A DNA stretch of 64,000 bases from Tetrahymena elliotti 4EA (GCA_000231825.2 JH720349.1:482469-546468); one strand, 5' to 3'; positions 51,701 through 64,000 are shown, numbered from the stretch's first letter. Notes: generated by a model from the letters alone, not told the origin. A program made the numbers and translations.

Positions 51701-54700
51701 TATAGCAGCCATAGTTTTCAATTTTATTGTTACAAACTTTTTTATAAGAACTTTCCTTCCTTTAATCTAATAAGAAATGATGAGAGATAGCAAAATATTT
51801 AAAAAGATATTCTAGCAAATAGAAAATAAGTATCAAAAGCTTTTACAAACGCTTCCTATGAATATTTTTAGTAAATAATAATAATAATTCTTAACTGAAT
51901 CTTAATGTTTATAAAATGAAATAAATGAAAATAATAACAACAATAATTCTTTTAATAATTCATCACCCCAAAAAGACAACAATTTACACATAGTTAATTT
52001 ATCTCAATACAATTAATTAACATCTCCCAATACGAATTAAATAAATACCATTGGATTCACGGAAGGACAACAAAATGAACATGATAGCTTTTTCAAGAAA
52101 AATAATTAAAATGAATAAACATTAGACAATTAACTTTTCCACAAAGCAAATTCTTCAATATCAGAATCTTTGTAATTTTAGAATGGAAACAACCTGAAAA
52201 ATAAAATAATTAAATAAAACGCTAATAAATATATTGATAAAGTGGGAACTAATGACAATGAATTTGACAACATTTAAAATAAAATAACTTTTAGAAATAA
52301 GCAATTAAGTATTGGCAAAGTAGTAAATTTGAAAGAAATAAATCAAAATAACAATAATAATAGCTAACCTAATAGTATAGTAAATGTAATTAACTAATCT
52401 GGGAATATTTCAAATGATTAAAATATACATAGTGCTTCTAGTTAAGACCGCAAGTCTTATAAACAGTAAACATAGAATGTGTAAAATAGAGATAAAAATA
52501 AAGTTGAATCAAGAAGAAATATGAAGTTTAAAGGATATACATTTGATCAGATCTTTAAAATGGTATTTAAAGACAATGAAATAGATACAATACTTTAAGA
52601 TTTAAATACAGAAAATTTTAGTGTTATCTCATCCAAAATTGATAAAATTTTCTTAAATTTCCCATCAAAAGAAATAGAACTTAAATTTGCTTAAAGTGTT
52701 ATTTAGTAGTGGTTTAGATTTTTTAGAATTAGTACTATTATCTTATCAATATTATGTGAGTTTGCCCTATCTTAAATTATGAATTATGTTTATTAAAGTT
52801 AGTTTGGATTTAACTTGCACTAGGTTTCTTTCGGTCTCTTACTTCTGACATGGGGTTTCATGTTTACTCCTTATTACACAAGATTCTTTTTTAAGATTAA
52901 TCAATTGGTATTGATTATTAGAATACTAACGAGAATCACTTACATCATTTTTGATACAGGTCATCCTTTTGACAATTTACAAACAATGTTTTACTGTTAA
53001 ATTTTGTAATACAGTGTCAAAATAACTCCTCCAGCTTTTTTTTCAATTCAGTTTTTAGTTTCAATGTCTTTCTGCTTGAAGTTTTTAATAATATATGACA
53101 ATTACCAAGTATCCAACTCAGATGATAGTTACTTAAAAATCTACTTGATATTTACAACTTTCATATGCATTTTAGCTTTCTAAATACTATGCTTCTATAA
53201 AAAATATGAATATGATGTTATAGAAAGAAAAAATTTTTAAAGAATTAATAAGGTAATTCCTTTCAATTCACAATTACTTATTTCCCTTTTTTCAATTAAA
53301 AATAAAATCCACTCTTTAATTTTACAAATGTTTTTATAAATTTGATATTATTTTACAAGATTAATAAAACTACAGTAATTCTTTTAAAAACTATTATTTT
53401 TTATTAAATTTAGATATCAGTAGAGACAAAGAAAATAAATAATGTTCTATCAATATTGCTACCCAAATTTATTTTAGATATTATAGATGAAAAAGGTAGG
53501 GAGTTTTAGGAGGATTAAGGAGATGTGGCTATATTGTTTTGTGATATATGTGATTTTGATTTGATTATCTAAGAAGAGCAATCTAATATTATCAAATTGT
53601 TAGATAAACTTTTTAGATTATATGATGATGCTTGCTCAATAAATGGTATATAAAAAATAGAAACAGTTGGAAAGACATATATGGCTGCAGCAGGTAAATT
53701 ATATTAAGTTAATTTACTAAAAATATTTTATTAAAATTTAATTTTAACAGGAATCAAGGGAATAAAATATGATGAGTAAATGAAAAAGTGTAATGTTTTC
53801 CATCCAGTAATCAGATGTATCTTGATGGCTAACTAAATGTTTGAAGCTTCTAAGAAAATTAGTTATGGTAAATAGTAGTAAAAGATTAAAATAAAAATAG
53901 GAATTCATTATGGGCCTGTTTTAGCTGGTGTTATAGGAGGTCATAAGCCATAGTTTAGTTTGATCGGAGATACAGTTAATATGGCTTCTAGAGTGTGTAG
54001 CACAGGAGAGGCAAATTTCATAACACTTTCAGATCAGGCTAAAGAAAGCTGTTAATTTGAAGTAATTTTAATTGGGTAAATACAATTTTAAACATTTTTA
54101 AAAAATAGTTGTAATTATTAAATGAGAAAAAATTCTAACAGTAAAATGGGTTTTAAATAATTTTATTTGAACGAACTGTAAATGCTAAAGGAAAAGGAAA
54201 CATTAAAACATATTAAGTAACATTTAAAAAGTATAAGAAGAAAGAAATTCATCTCTTGAGAAAATTCAGTGAAAAGCTTTTGCAGCAAAGAAATTCTGCT
54301 TTATCAAGTAATGAAAATAGTAACAGTGAATATTCTTCTCCTTATAATATGGGATCTCCTAATAAAAAAAATTACAGCATATTTAGTCCAGAAGCAGCTC
54401 ATGGAAATTCAATAGGAGCTCTAGAATATAGCAGATAAGCAGAAATTAAGGAAGAAAATGAAGTTAACTCATCAAATATAATTGGAGCATTGAATAACAC
54501 TTCTAAAAGCAAAGAGAATATTTATATTGAAGAGCAAGTTTATAATCATAAATATGTGTATGGCAATCATAGAGACTTACAAGATATTTAAGAAATCAGA
54601 TCTAACTCAGTATCTTCTAATGCACAATCTATATTTGAAGCCAATTAAGTAAAAGATTTCTCTTATTTTTTACTAAATTTGTACAAAGAAATAATTATTT

Positions 54701-56463
54701 TTTTGTTGTAAAAAAAGAAACAATTAGCCTATATCAAGATTATTAAGGATTTAGTAGAAGATATCTAAATAATTCCTCAGTTAGAGCATGCTCCTATTCT
54801 CAAAGATTAAGAACTTGATATTGAAAAAGTTAGAAGTCACTTCTAAGAATTAAAAAATGAAGCAATCAGCTTAACAAATCAATAACATAAAATAAATTCA
54901 AAAGTAAATATACAAGATATCATCTTCGGAAAATATAATTTAGATCTTTAGCTCTTTTATGATAGTGAACTCTCTAAATCTTACTAGATAGTTAAAAGCA
55001 AAAATGCATTTTTATGTGGATTTGAAGTTTTTAAAATGCTTATTGCAAATTTGATGAGAGATTACCTTAGTAATGAGGGTGTGTATATTACCTTTTTTAT
55101 GCACATGGCTAGTGCATTACTCTTACTTAGTACTATTTTTGGTATCAGCTACATTACTCGCATAGGTTTGAGATACTTAAAGTTTATCATATTCGTTATT
55201 TATTCTATGGTTATCACCTCTATAGTATTTGAAGGATACCTTAATATTAAATACTTCCCTAATAGATAGCTGATAAACCTTTAAACTGCAGCAGTTATTA
55301 TCATATTTTATGTCTTTCTTTCCTTTAAATTCTTTACGTAAAATTCTAATTAAATTATTATTTCTAATTAAAATAATTTATTTCGATATTTTATTTTAAA
55401 TTATTCATATTTATTCAATAGGATTCATGAGAAGACATTTATTTCGTTTTGTTTAATTTTAAATTTCTACATGTTTACTTATGTGAATGGTATTTTTGAA
55501 TGGGAGTATTGCTATTTAACTTCTGCTATAATAGTTAATATACTTTATCGATCTTTTATGTAATTAGAGCTTGACTTTTCAAGCTATTTACATACTAAAA
55601 GTTTAGATTAAAAGATGAATGATTAGAACAAATTACTTGAATATCTTTTACCTAGACATATTCGTGATCAATTCTTAGAAAACTAATCTAAGCAAATTAA
55701 TTTAATTGATAAATTTGACCAAGTTACTATTCTTTATGCTGATATTGCAGGGTTTACTAAATACTCTGCAAGTGTTATGCCTGAGTAGGTTTTCTTTATG
55801 CTTAGAGAACTTTTTACTAAATTTGATTAAAAATGCCAAGAAAATAATGTTTACAAACTGTACACAATAGGAGATTGCTATGTAGTTATGGGTTTAGTTA
55901 ATCTTAACGATAGAAACACAGTTAAAGAGGCTATGAATGGTAAGTTTTAAACAATAGTTATTTTGTTTTTTTATTATTATTTTCGATTAAAAAGTTATTG
56001 GAATGGGGTTTGAAATGATTGAGATAATAAAATAAGTGAGGTCAATTGTAAACTTTGATGAGCTTGATATGAGAATAGGGGTTCATACAGTATGAATTAT
56101 TTACTTAATAAATATATTTACTTTATCAATTTATAGGGAAGCATTATAGGTGGAGTTGTAGGAACAGGAGTTGTTAGATATGATATCTATGGTCCAGATG
56201 TAGTTATAGCAAACAAAATGGAAAGTAATGGAGAAAGTGGTAGAGTTATGATAAGCGAATCAACTTATAATTTAATTCATGAATCTTCTACTGGAGTTTA
56301 TGAATTTGAAAGGGAATAAGAAGTTCAAATTTCAAGCTCAAAAAAGAGTGTAAAAGCTTACTTTGTGAAAAGACCAATGGATAATGATTTCGATTACTTT
56401 TCTAGTTAAAACGATTCAAACTATAATGTATATTAAAATAGAACATAACAGTTTCAAATCTGA
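45743..56463 (+). CDS. Guanylyl cyclase fused to P4-ATPase-like module
   Basis: One giant multi-exon gene of roughly 2,900-3,000 residues, from MNGNAQIRKPSS to TGA at 56461. Many introns are about 50-60 nt (for example 45881-45939, 46657-46709); I did not resolve every junction. N-terminal half: P4-ATPase fold with paired TM segments, actuator region (VGDILFIRKNEILAADV type), DKTGTLT phosphorylation site (47880-47900), TGDD (about 50060) and GDGLND (50955-50972), then terminal TMs. A six-TM block (about 52700-53200) precedes cyclase domain C1 (about 53455-54200). A second TM block (about 55036-55600) precedes C2 (about 55610-56390). C1 has GDTVNMASR but lacks one metal Asp; C2 has DIAGFT and IGDCYV. 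This is the 22-TM guanylyl cyclase layout of ciliates and apicomplexans. Likely a surface or ciliary membrane cGMP source. Alternative: adenylyl cyclase, disfavoured by Glu in KIETVG. Confidence 0.88.
50352..50552 (+). repeat. Tandem duplication inside a cyclase-gene intron
   Basis: Two T-rich units of about 100 bp start CTTTGTT at 50351 and 50457. Each continues through a GGTTAGG/ACTAGG step, TTTATTTT, CTCTAAA/CTCAAAG and TTTTCAAA. They lie in the long intron between the TGDD region and the GDGLND region. Confidence 0.6.
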
Positions 56464-58364
56464 TATATTATTTTTCATTCAATATTTAACTAATCTTTGT
56501 AAATAAAATAAAACTAAATTAACTTTCTCTTCACTTGTATTCAAAGATTTACATTAGTTACTCTTTTCTTAATAAATTATAATCTATTTAGATTGATTTT
56601 CCAGTTTGTTATAAATTTATATATATATTTATTTATTATTTAAAATTTTTTTAAATAGAATATTTCTCTTTTTATATGCTTTTTAGTTCTCAAGCTATGC
56701 TTTAGTAAATTTTAAATTTTGTAATAAATTAAGAAATTTAATGTATATTATTATTCTAAAGTAAACTAATCTAATGAGTTTATATTTTGCTCATGCATAT
56801 TTTTTCTAAATAACAAATTTACTTGAAATTAAAATTTGTTAATAAAAGAATATCACAATAAGCATTAAGCATAACAATTTCAAATATGATGCGTTACTTA
56901 TATTAAAAAACTAACTTGATAAAAATTTTACCCAAAATCAAATATTTACATAAATTACACTATTTTTACTTAATTATATCATTTAACATTTTTCTTTAGA
57001 TTCTTTTTGTCTTTTAAAATTGATAACTTAATCTTAAAATTTTAATTTATAAATCTAATTTAATTTTATAAATACTATTAATCAAGATCAGCAAAATTCT
57101 TTTGGGAAACTAGTTTTTCTTAAAAATACATTCTTATTAAAATAATATCATGTAAGATAAGGATTAATCTAGAAAAAAAATACTTCCATAAGAATTGGGT
57201 TGATTTTAGAACAATAGATAAAATATGTTAAAGTATTATAAATTAAATATTTTCTCAAATTACAAAAAATTTTATCCTTCTTTTTTATTAGAATATATTG
57301 ATAAAAATTATCATTTAATTTGGCTGTTTATTATCATCATCAAACTAACTTTTTTAGAATTTATTGAGTGAGTAATAAGGGTATCAAATAATTAATATAT
57401 TTAAATTTTTAAGATTGAGAAGTAAATTTTTTTCATTTTTTATTAAAATTTAATGTATTTAAAGCTTATTGTATATATAGCATTTTAATAAGGAGTTATT
57501 ACTCTTGTTGAAAGCAAAAATACAAAAGATATGAATGGATAAATTTTATTTAATTAATGGTCAATTTTCTAGATATGTGTTAACTCAAGGAATGATTTAT
57601 TTATATACCTAATTATAAAGAATTGTAATAATATAACTTTGTGGTAGGTAAACAAAACCTCAAAATTTACATGTAAATAAATAAGCATTTAATAATTATA
57701 AAAGAAACGCGTGTGAAAAAAGTAAAGATTAATTAATGAATTTTTAGATTAGAAATAGGAAGCATTACGTCTTAATAGTGTTTTGCTGAAAGGATATTAA
57801 TCGGAATTTATATTCTATTTAAAGGATTGAACAGAATTGAAACTACATTAATTATTAAGTAAATTTTATGTTTTGATTTTAATTTCTACGTGTTGCTTTG
57901 AATAATTTAGTTAAAATATCTTAAAATGAATATTTAAATAATAAATCTAATTCAATAAGTAATGATAAACATGTAAAGTGACTTTTGTCTACATATTTTT
58001 AATGAATTTTTGAATAATTGCATTTAAAAGACTAAACAATAAAAGAAATATCTTAATTTCTTTTATATGATTGTCATGCAATGAATAGATTCTATTAATT
58101 CAATACTAATATTAGATAGAATGTGCTTAGAAAATTAGTAGAAACATTCAATTTATTAATTGTTTGATTGATTGATTGATTGTTTTTCTATGATTTTAGA
58201 TCTTCTTTATTTTATAAAAGAATCTTTCTGTTTTCTACTAAAAGATATTACATTCGCTAAGATACAAAAAATTTTTATTTAAAACAGACCAACAATCATC
58301 GATTAATTTTTATAAATTTTAGTTAATTAAAAAATATTAAAAAATTCTAATCATTAAAATAAGA
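56464..58364. other. 1.9-kb intergenic region, no gene seen
   Basis: AT-rich DNA after the cyclase stop and before the membrane-anchored LRR gene. A short GATT repeat (four to five units) lies at 58162-58181, about 190 nt upstream of the LRR start. Confidence 0.5.
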
Positions 58365-60337
58365 ATGACAAAGCCAGCAAAACCTGCTTCAGGAACTGTA
58401 AATCCTAAGGATGCCTTATAGAAGAGAAAGTAGAATGAAACTTACAAGAACTATTTGATTTGGGGTTTAATTGGTCTTGGCGTTTTAGTAAATGCAGTTA
58501 TCATCTACCAAAACTACATCTAAATTCACCACCCTATTAAGAATTTGGGAAACGGTAAATTCTAATTTGATTATCAAAGCAGCATCAAGAATCACAACAA
58601 AGCCAGTCAAGATTTTGCAAGTGAATTAAAGAGCTACCGTAACTAAATTACTGATCTTGAGCTTTAATTGAGTCTCAATTCTTTCAATTCTGAATAAATG
58701 GGTTTCTTGTCTCAAGGTTTGATCTATCTTGATTCAGTTAAAAACATTAAGATTACTCTCTCCCACAATGAAATTGGTGACAAGGGTGCCTTAAATGTTT
58801 GCACTGTCTTAGCTGCTCTTCCTTCATTACATACTCTCCACCTTGGTCTTGATGCTATGAAGCTTGAAAACGAAACCTTAAAACAATGTATGGAATTATT
58901 AGGTGAATCTAAATCCCTTACATCCTTGACCGTCTCCCTTATCCACAACAAAATCAAGGATGAAGGTGCCAAGTCTTTACTTGATGGTTTCGTTTAATTA
59001 AAGAAGAAGCTTACCACCCTTAACCTCATTTTAATTTCTAACGAATTCACTTCTGAAGTAGGAAAAATTTTTGAAGAGTTCCTCCCTACTCTCGAAAAAG
59101 CCACTTCTCTCTACCTCTCTTTATATGCCAACAAAATAGGTAATCTATTCATAAAACGACAATCTTTTTCTATAAACATCTCAAGTTTTTTTTACAAAGC
59201 CATTCAGTTCTCATGCAAATAATCCACTTTTCCATTTTATAATGCTAAAATAAATAGAAATTCCCTTTAAGCTATTTAATTTAATTAACAAAGCAACGTG
59301 TTTAATCAGAAAACAATATTGTTTTTTTTTCTGTTAAATATCAGAAATGATATATATGATTGATATATCCAAACTGGATCTATTTATTTTCAGGCTTTTA
59401 TGATAATTTAATTAATTATATTAACAACACATCAACTTTAATTAAAAAATTTATTTCTTTTATAATTTTCATAGGTGCTGAAGGTGCTCATTATTTATCT
59501 AAGGGTTTAGAAACACAAGGTCAATTAAAGAGCTTAAATTTAGATTTATTCTTCAACAACATCACTGATACTGGTGCTCAAGCCCTCTCTAAGGCTTTGG
59601 TTAAATTACAATCTTTGGAAACATTGAAGCTCAACTTAGAATTCAACTACATTTTGAATGAAGGTGGTTAATATATTGGTGAAGCCTTAAAATCTTTAGT
59701 TAACTTAACAACTCTCCACATTAACGTTGCTACCAAGAACTTCGGATACACTGGTTTCAAATCTATTACTGAAGGTCTCCAAGCTCTTGTCAATTTAGAA
59801 GAATTATTCATTCAATGTGGTGTCAACAAGGTTGGTCCTCTTGGTATCTAAGATCTCAAGCTTGTTTACTCTCGTTTAACCAAGCTTAAAAGAGTTCGTT
59901 TGAATTACTATGAAAACTCTTTGGGTGATCCTAACGCCATTAAGGTTAACGAAATGTTTGATGCCTTAAAGAATGTTGAAGAACTTTAACTTAATTTCAA
60001 CTTCAACAATCTCTTTGAATATGGTATTACTCAAATCTTGAAGGGTGTCTAAAAGCTTCCTAACTTGAAGGTATTAGACCTTGACGTTGGCCAAAGTGAG
60101 GTTAATGATGAAGATATTAAAAATATTTTCGTTGAACTCGATAATGCTGGTAAAAAGATTCCTTCAGTTGAATTCTCTTTCCTCCACACTGCCATTACTT
60201 AAGAAGTTGCTGACTAATTAACTCAAAAGTATCTTAATCACCCTAGCATTAAGCTCAACATCAACTCTTCTGTCTCTAAGGATTATCTTGAAGAAAGAAA
60301 GAAGAAATAAGAATAAGAAAAGAATGAAAACTTGTGA
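58365..60337 (+). CDS. Membrane-anchored leucine-rich repeat protein
   Basis: Exons are 58365-59139 and 59475-60337 (545 codons plus TGA; intron 335 nt). The N-terminus MTKPAKPASGTVNPKDA is cytosolic-looking and basic. One membrane segment follows at about residues 36-52 (YLIWGLIGLGVLVNAVII), predicting a type II signal anchor. The rest is about 12 LRRs of the ribonuclease-inhibitor type (LKSLNLDLFFNNITDTGAQ; SLTSLTVSLIHNKIKDEGAK), ending in a charged tail KKKQEQEKNENL. Codons are strongly biased to AAG, GGT, CTC and C-ending forms, as in PDI, so it is probably highly expressed. If the LRR domain faces the lumen, the last four residues NENL resemble the PDI tail NEDL. Exact role unknown. Confidence 0.87.
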
Positions 60338-61036
60338 GAAAAGTTTAAAAAATATTTAGGTATTTAAAGCATTATATAAATAAAATAAATTAGCTTTAAT
60401 GTTTATAATGAACAAAAATATTTATATAATGCAATTCTATTATTCATATGAGATCTAATTTATTTGTATTACTTTTATTTTTTACTAACATCCTACCTAT
60501 TCAATTTCCTTACAATTTACTAAGCTTGTTTCTAAACTTATTTCTTTCATTCTTATTTTTTAAAGATCGATTACTTAAATATTTCAAAAATTCACCTAAA
60601 ATAGTTCATTGAAATTGATCTTAATTTTTTATAAAATAATTTTTCAAATTACAAAATTTTAAAAAAAAGAAACAAAATAAGAAATATTTATTCAAATAAA
60701 TTTGTAGTTTTATAAGTAAAAGTTTACATAAAATAAATTGATTGAAATTGCTTTTGATATTTCTGCGAAATAATATATTATGATACTTTTAAAAGAAAAA
60801 TGTGTTGTGATTAAACTAGAAATATTTTTTAGTTATTTTTATAAAGAAAAGTTTTAATTTTGTATTGATTAAGAAGTCTAAATTATTTTCTTCAAAATAT
60901 ACAAAATTATATAAATTTTTAAGCTGAATTAATATGTGTTAGAGATAATTCTGAATGCAAATTTATTATGAATTATAATTATCTATACTATTTACGAATA
61001 AAATTATTATATTCAAAATATGCTTTTTATGTTTAT
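60338..61036. other. Convergent intergenic spacer
   Basis: AT-rich DNA between the LRR gene (+) and the TatD gene (-); nothing recognisable. Confidence 0.5.
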
Positions 61037-62068
61037 TCATTCATCTTTTAAGTTAAACATTTTTAAAGTATTTTTATAGCATATTTCAGATAATTCCTTT
61101 TCATCTTTACCTAAAACTCCTGCTAAAACTTCTAAGACTTAAATAATTTAACAAGGTTCATTTCTACCTTTTACCATAAATCCTTTTACAAATTTTTCCT
61201 TCTTCTTTTATTCAAATACTGTTTTTACAAACTTTCTTCCAGGGTGAGTGTTTCTGATCTCACAGTAAGGAGCATCTGTTTCAATTTAAATCTTATCAAG
61301 AGGGATTTTTTTTACAACTTCTAAACTTGCTTCGTCACGGAGAGAGCATCCATTAATGCCAACATATAAATCTAATTCTAAAATCTATTTTAATTCCTCT
61401 TCAGTTCCTGTAAAAGAATGAACTACTCCTGTAGGAAATCTTTTTCTATTTCTTCTAACAATATCAAAGAAATCATTTCCAGTATTACGATTATGCAAAT
61501 ACATGGGTAAATTATATTTTTCAGCCAAATCAAAATGAGGTTCAAAATGCTTCAACTAAGTTTCTTTATTTGCATATTCAAATCTAAAATCACATTATAA
61601 AAAAATAATTAAATACCTTCATAAAATTTAACGCTCTATAATAAGCTGGTTGGTTAATTCATTTCTTAGAAAGCTATTTTATATGTTATTTTAATATATT
61701 TACCTATCATAATCTAAACCACACTCTCCAATAGCTACGCATTTATCTTTATGATCTGTAATTAGCGAATCAAGTTCTTTAAAATAATCTTGTTAAGTTT
61801 TGCCATTAGCTTCAACTTCGCTTGCTCTACAAGGATGAACACCAACTGTACAATAAAACTTATTAGACTTTTAACTAATTTTAAAACTCTCAATAGAATC
61901 TTCGATATATCCTCCTACAATCAAAAGACGATCACAGCCTATAGAAGCTGCACGTTTAATAACTTCATCTACATCTTCTGGATGATGCTACTTATCATAA
62001 TAGTGACCTTTAAATGTTTGGTCTGCTAAGTTTGCTGCAATATCAAAAAATCTATATTTTGCTTCCAT
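61037..62068 (-). CDS. TatD-family metal-dependent nuclease
   Basis: Two exons (intron 61584-61703), 303 codons plus TGA, starting [20 protein letters not shown]. TatD proteins are TIM-barrel metal-dependent DNases related to amidohydrolases, linked to DNA repair or fragmentation. Motifs: FDIAANLAD at the first strand (where many relatives have D-x-H-x-H, so this one matches the eukaryotic TATDN1-type DIGANL form); [38 protein letters not shown]; and [11 protein letters not shown] near the C-terminus, carrying the conserved metal-site Asp. Length is typical. There is no targeting signal, so cytosolic or nuclear. Confidence 0.93.
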
Positions 62069-63107
62069 TTTAATAAATTTAGAGGTTTTAATTGTTGAAA
62101 AATATAATTTTTATAAATTTTTAATCATATCTATTATTTATTTAAATAATTAAATTTTTGTTTGAATTTAACTAACTATTATTATATTAGTTTTCATCTT
62201 TTCTCTATTTTTAATAAGATATATTTACTAATAATTTCTAATAAAATATTCTAGATATTCTAGATTTATTTACATCATACCTTTTTTTAATTTCAAGCAA
62301 AAACGTTTATTAAAAGTTTATCAGTATTTCTATTAAAACTATTATAATTTGACACAGAAGAAGTAAGTTTTACTTAAAATTTAGAACTAAAAAAAATTTA
62401 ATTTCTATCTTTTAAAAAAGACTTTATTTATAAAATTTATTTATTGGATAAATAAAATGTATTTATTTTTCAACTATCAATAAATTTTTATCATTTTGTA
62501 TTATCTTTTTATACTATTTATTTGTCTTGAGTATAAAATATTTAATATGAATTAATGAGGTATTTATGAATAAAATTTTTTAATTATGAAGAATGCTTTT
62601 CTGTATTTAATTTTGTTTTATTATTATAAAATTTTCAAAATTAACTATTGCTCTTTATATTACCTTTCTCATCAAGAAAATTTAATTCTAATTAAAATAG
62701 AAGTTCTTTAAATGTATGAAAACTTAGATAAATCATGAGTCATAATTATTAAAATCTACATCTCACTTTTGTTTTTTCTAACTCTCTTGAATACATTTTT
62801 CAACTTTCTCATAAATAATATCTTTAATATATATGTTAATTTATGAGATTTTGGCCATTGTCATTAGTTATACCTTTCATTTTTTTGGTTTTACAGCAAC
62901 TTTAAAAATTACTAAAAATATTTACAAATTTTGTTAAATTTAATTATAAAACATAAGATAAATAAATTAGTTTTTATATTTACTCAATATTTTTTATTTT
63001 AATCATTATTAAGTTTAAATTAATAGTAATTTTTCATAACAATTTTAAAATGACTAGTCTTTTTACTTTTCTCAGTTTTTATCTTAATCCTACTTTATTC
63101 CCACTTT
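62069..63107. other. Intergenic, no gene seen
   Basis: AT-rich DNA upstream of the TatD gene; no coding frame or repeat of note before the array. Confidence 0.5.
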
Positions 63108-64000
63108 TTAAAAATAAAAAAAATAAATATTGAAGAAAGAAATATTGAAAATAATGAGAAAAACATCAAAATTTAATATGAAATGAATGAATAAAAATTA
63201 ATTTATAAAGGAGCAGGCTAAACAAATATCAAGTAAACCAACCCTTATTAATCAGCCAGTAAATCAGTTAGCTGGTCAGACAGTCAGTTACTCATAAATG
63301 AAATTAATTTTTATTGATTCTAAAATGCTTATTTAATATTGAAACTCTATTTTTACTTAAGATTAAGACTCAAAGTATAGAGATTAGAGCATTTTGCTAA
63401 CTCAGACACTAATTTTTAGGCTCCTATTTCACCAAAATAATTCTATATTCTAAAAAATTAAAAAAATAAATATTGAAGAAAGAAATATTGAAAAGATTGA
63501 GAAAAACATTAAAATATAATGAATTAAAATTAAAGGAATGAATATTTAATTAATAAAGGAGCAAGCACTATCCCTTATTAGTGAGTCAATAAGTAAGTTA
63601 GTTGATGAGACAGCTAGTTGCTGATAAATGAAAATCATTTTTATTGATTCTAAAATTCTTAATTAATATTGAAACTCTATTTTTACCCTAGGTCAAGACT
63701 CAAAGTTTAGAGATTAGAGAATTTTGCTAATTCAGATACTAATTTTTGTGCTCCAATTTCACCAATGCTACAACAGCCTCTTTTAAAAAATTAAAAATAC
63801 ATATTGAAGAAAGAATTATTGAAAAAAATCAAAATTTGAATTAAACATACATGAAAGGAATGAATAAAAATTAATTAATAAAAGAGCAAGCTAAACAAAT
63901 ATCAAGTAAACCAACCCTTATTAAATCAATTAGTTGGTCAGACAGTCAGTTGCTCAAAAATTAAAATCATTTTTTTATTGATTACAAAATGCATAATTAA
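63108..64000. repeat. Tandem array of about 335-bp units, continues past window
   Basis: Three units are aligned by TATTGAAGAAAGAA at 63129, 63471 and 63802, so spacing is 342 and 331 bp. Each includes a C/G-richer stretch around GGTCAGACAGTCAGTT or its variant, and ATTGAAACTCTATTTTTAC. The third unit is cut by the window end. Non-coding in all frames examined. Confidence 0.85.

Noticed and set aside
1..64000. tRNA, rRNA, snRNA and CRISPR arrays
   Set aside because: No B-box-like GTTCGA signature with cloverleaf potential, no rRNA-like GC-rich block and no regularly spaced direct repeats with unique spacers were found by eye. A covariance-model search would be decisive.
63108..64000. Tandem units as degenerate coding repeats
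   Set aside because: All frames are broken by TGA and by length differences between units that are not multiples of three.

Overview
The window looks like macronuclear DNA of an oligohymenophorean ciliate, most likely Tetrahymena or a close relative. Long reading frames close only if TAA and TAG are read as glutamine and TGA is the only stop. Intergenic DNA is extremely AT-rich, and introns are short, AT-rich and GT-AG (mostly 43-120 nt, a few 170-680 nt). Read with the standard code, almost every gene breaks into fragments. All models below use the ciliate code, and for all the fully traced multi-exon genes the summed exon lengths are an exact multiple of three.

Layout, left to right: a partial coiled-coil gene (-); a small single-pass membrane protein (-); protein disulfide isomerase (+, 3 exons, ER-retention tail); an LRR-like protein (+); a K+ channel with cyclic-nucleotide-binding domain and a zinc knuckle (-, 8 exons); a 1105-residue coiled-coil protein (-); an ankyrin/RING-like protein (-); a protein with repeated 'DIEGT' motifs (+); a Cys/His zinc-binding protein (+); a single-pass membrane protein (-); RNA polymerase subunit RPB8 (-); a tubulin tyrosine ligase-like (TTLL) enzyme (-, 8 exons); a compact hairpin element with 8-bp flanking repeats; three paralogous two-TM proteins (-) interrupted by an M20D amidohydrolase (+); a giant gene (+, about 10.7 kb) fusing a P4-ATPase-like module to a two-domain guanylyl cyclase; a membrane-anchored LRR protein (+); a TatD-family nuclease (-); and a tandem array of about 335-bp units running off the right end.

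Genes are independent units separated by 0.3-3 kb of AT-rich spacer; there are no operons. Several products suit ciliate cell biology: K+ channel and guanylyl cyclase for membrane excitability and cGMP signalling, TTLL for tubulin modification in cilia, and coiled-coil proteins possibly cytoskeletal. PDI and the membrane-anchored LRR gene use many C-ending codons and AAG, unlike their neighbours, which suggests high expression. The spacers hold several diverged tandem duplications. No tRNA, rRNA or CRISPR array was seen.
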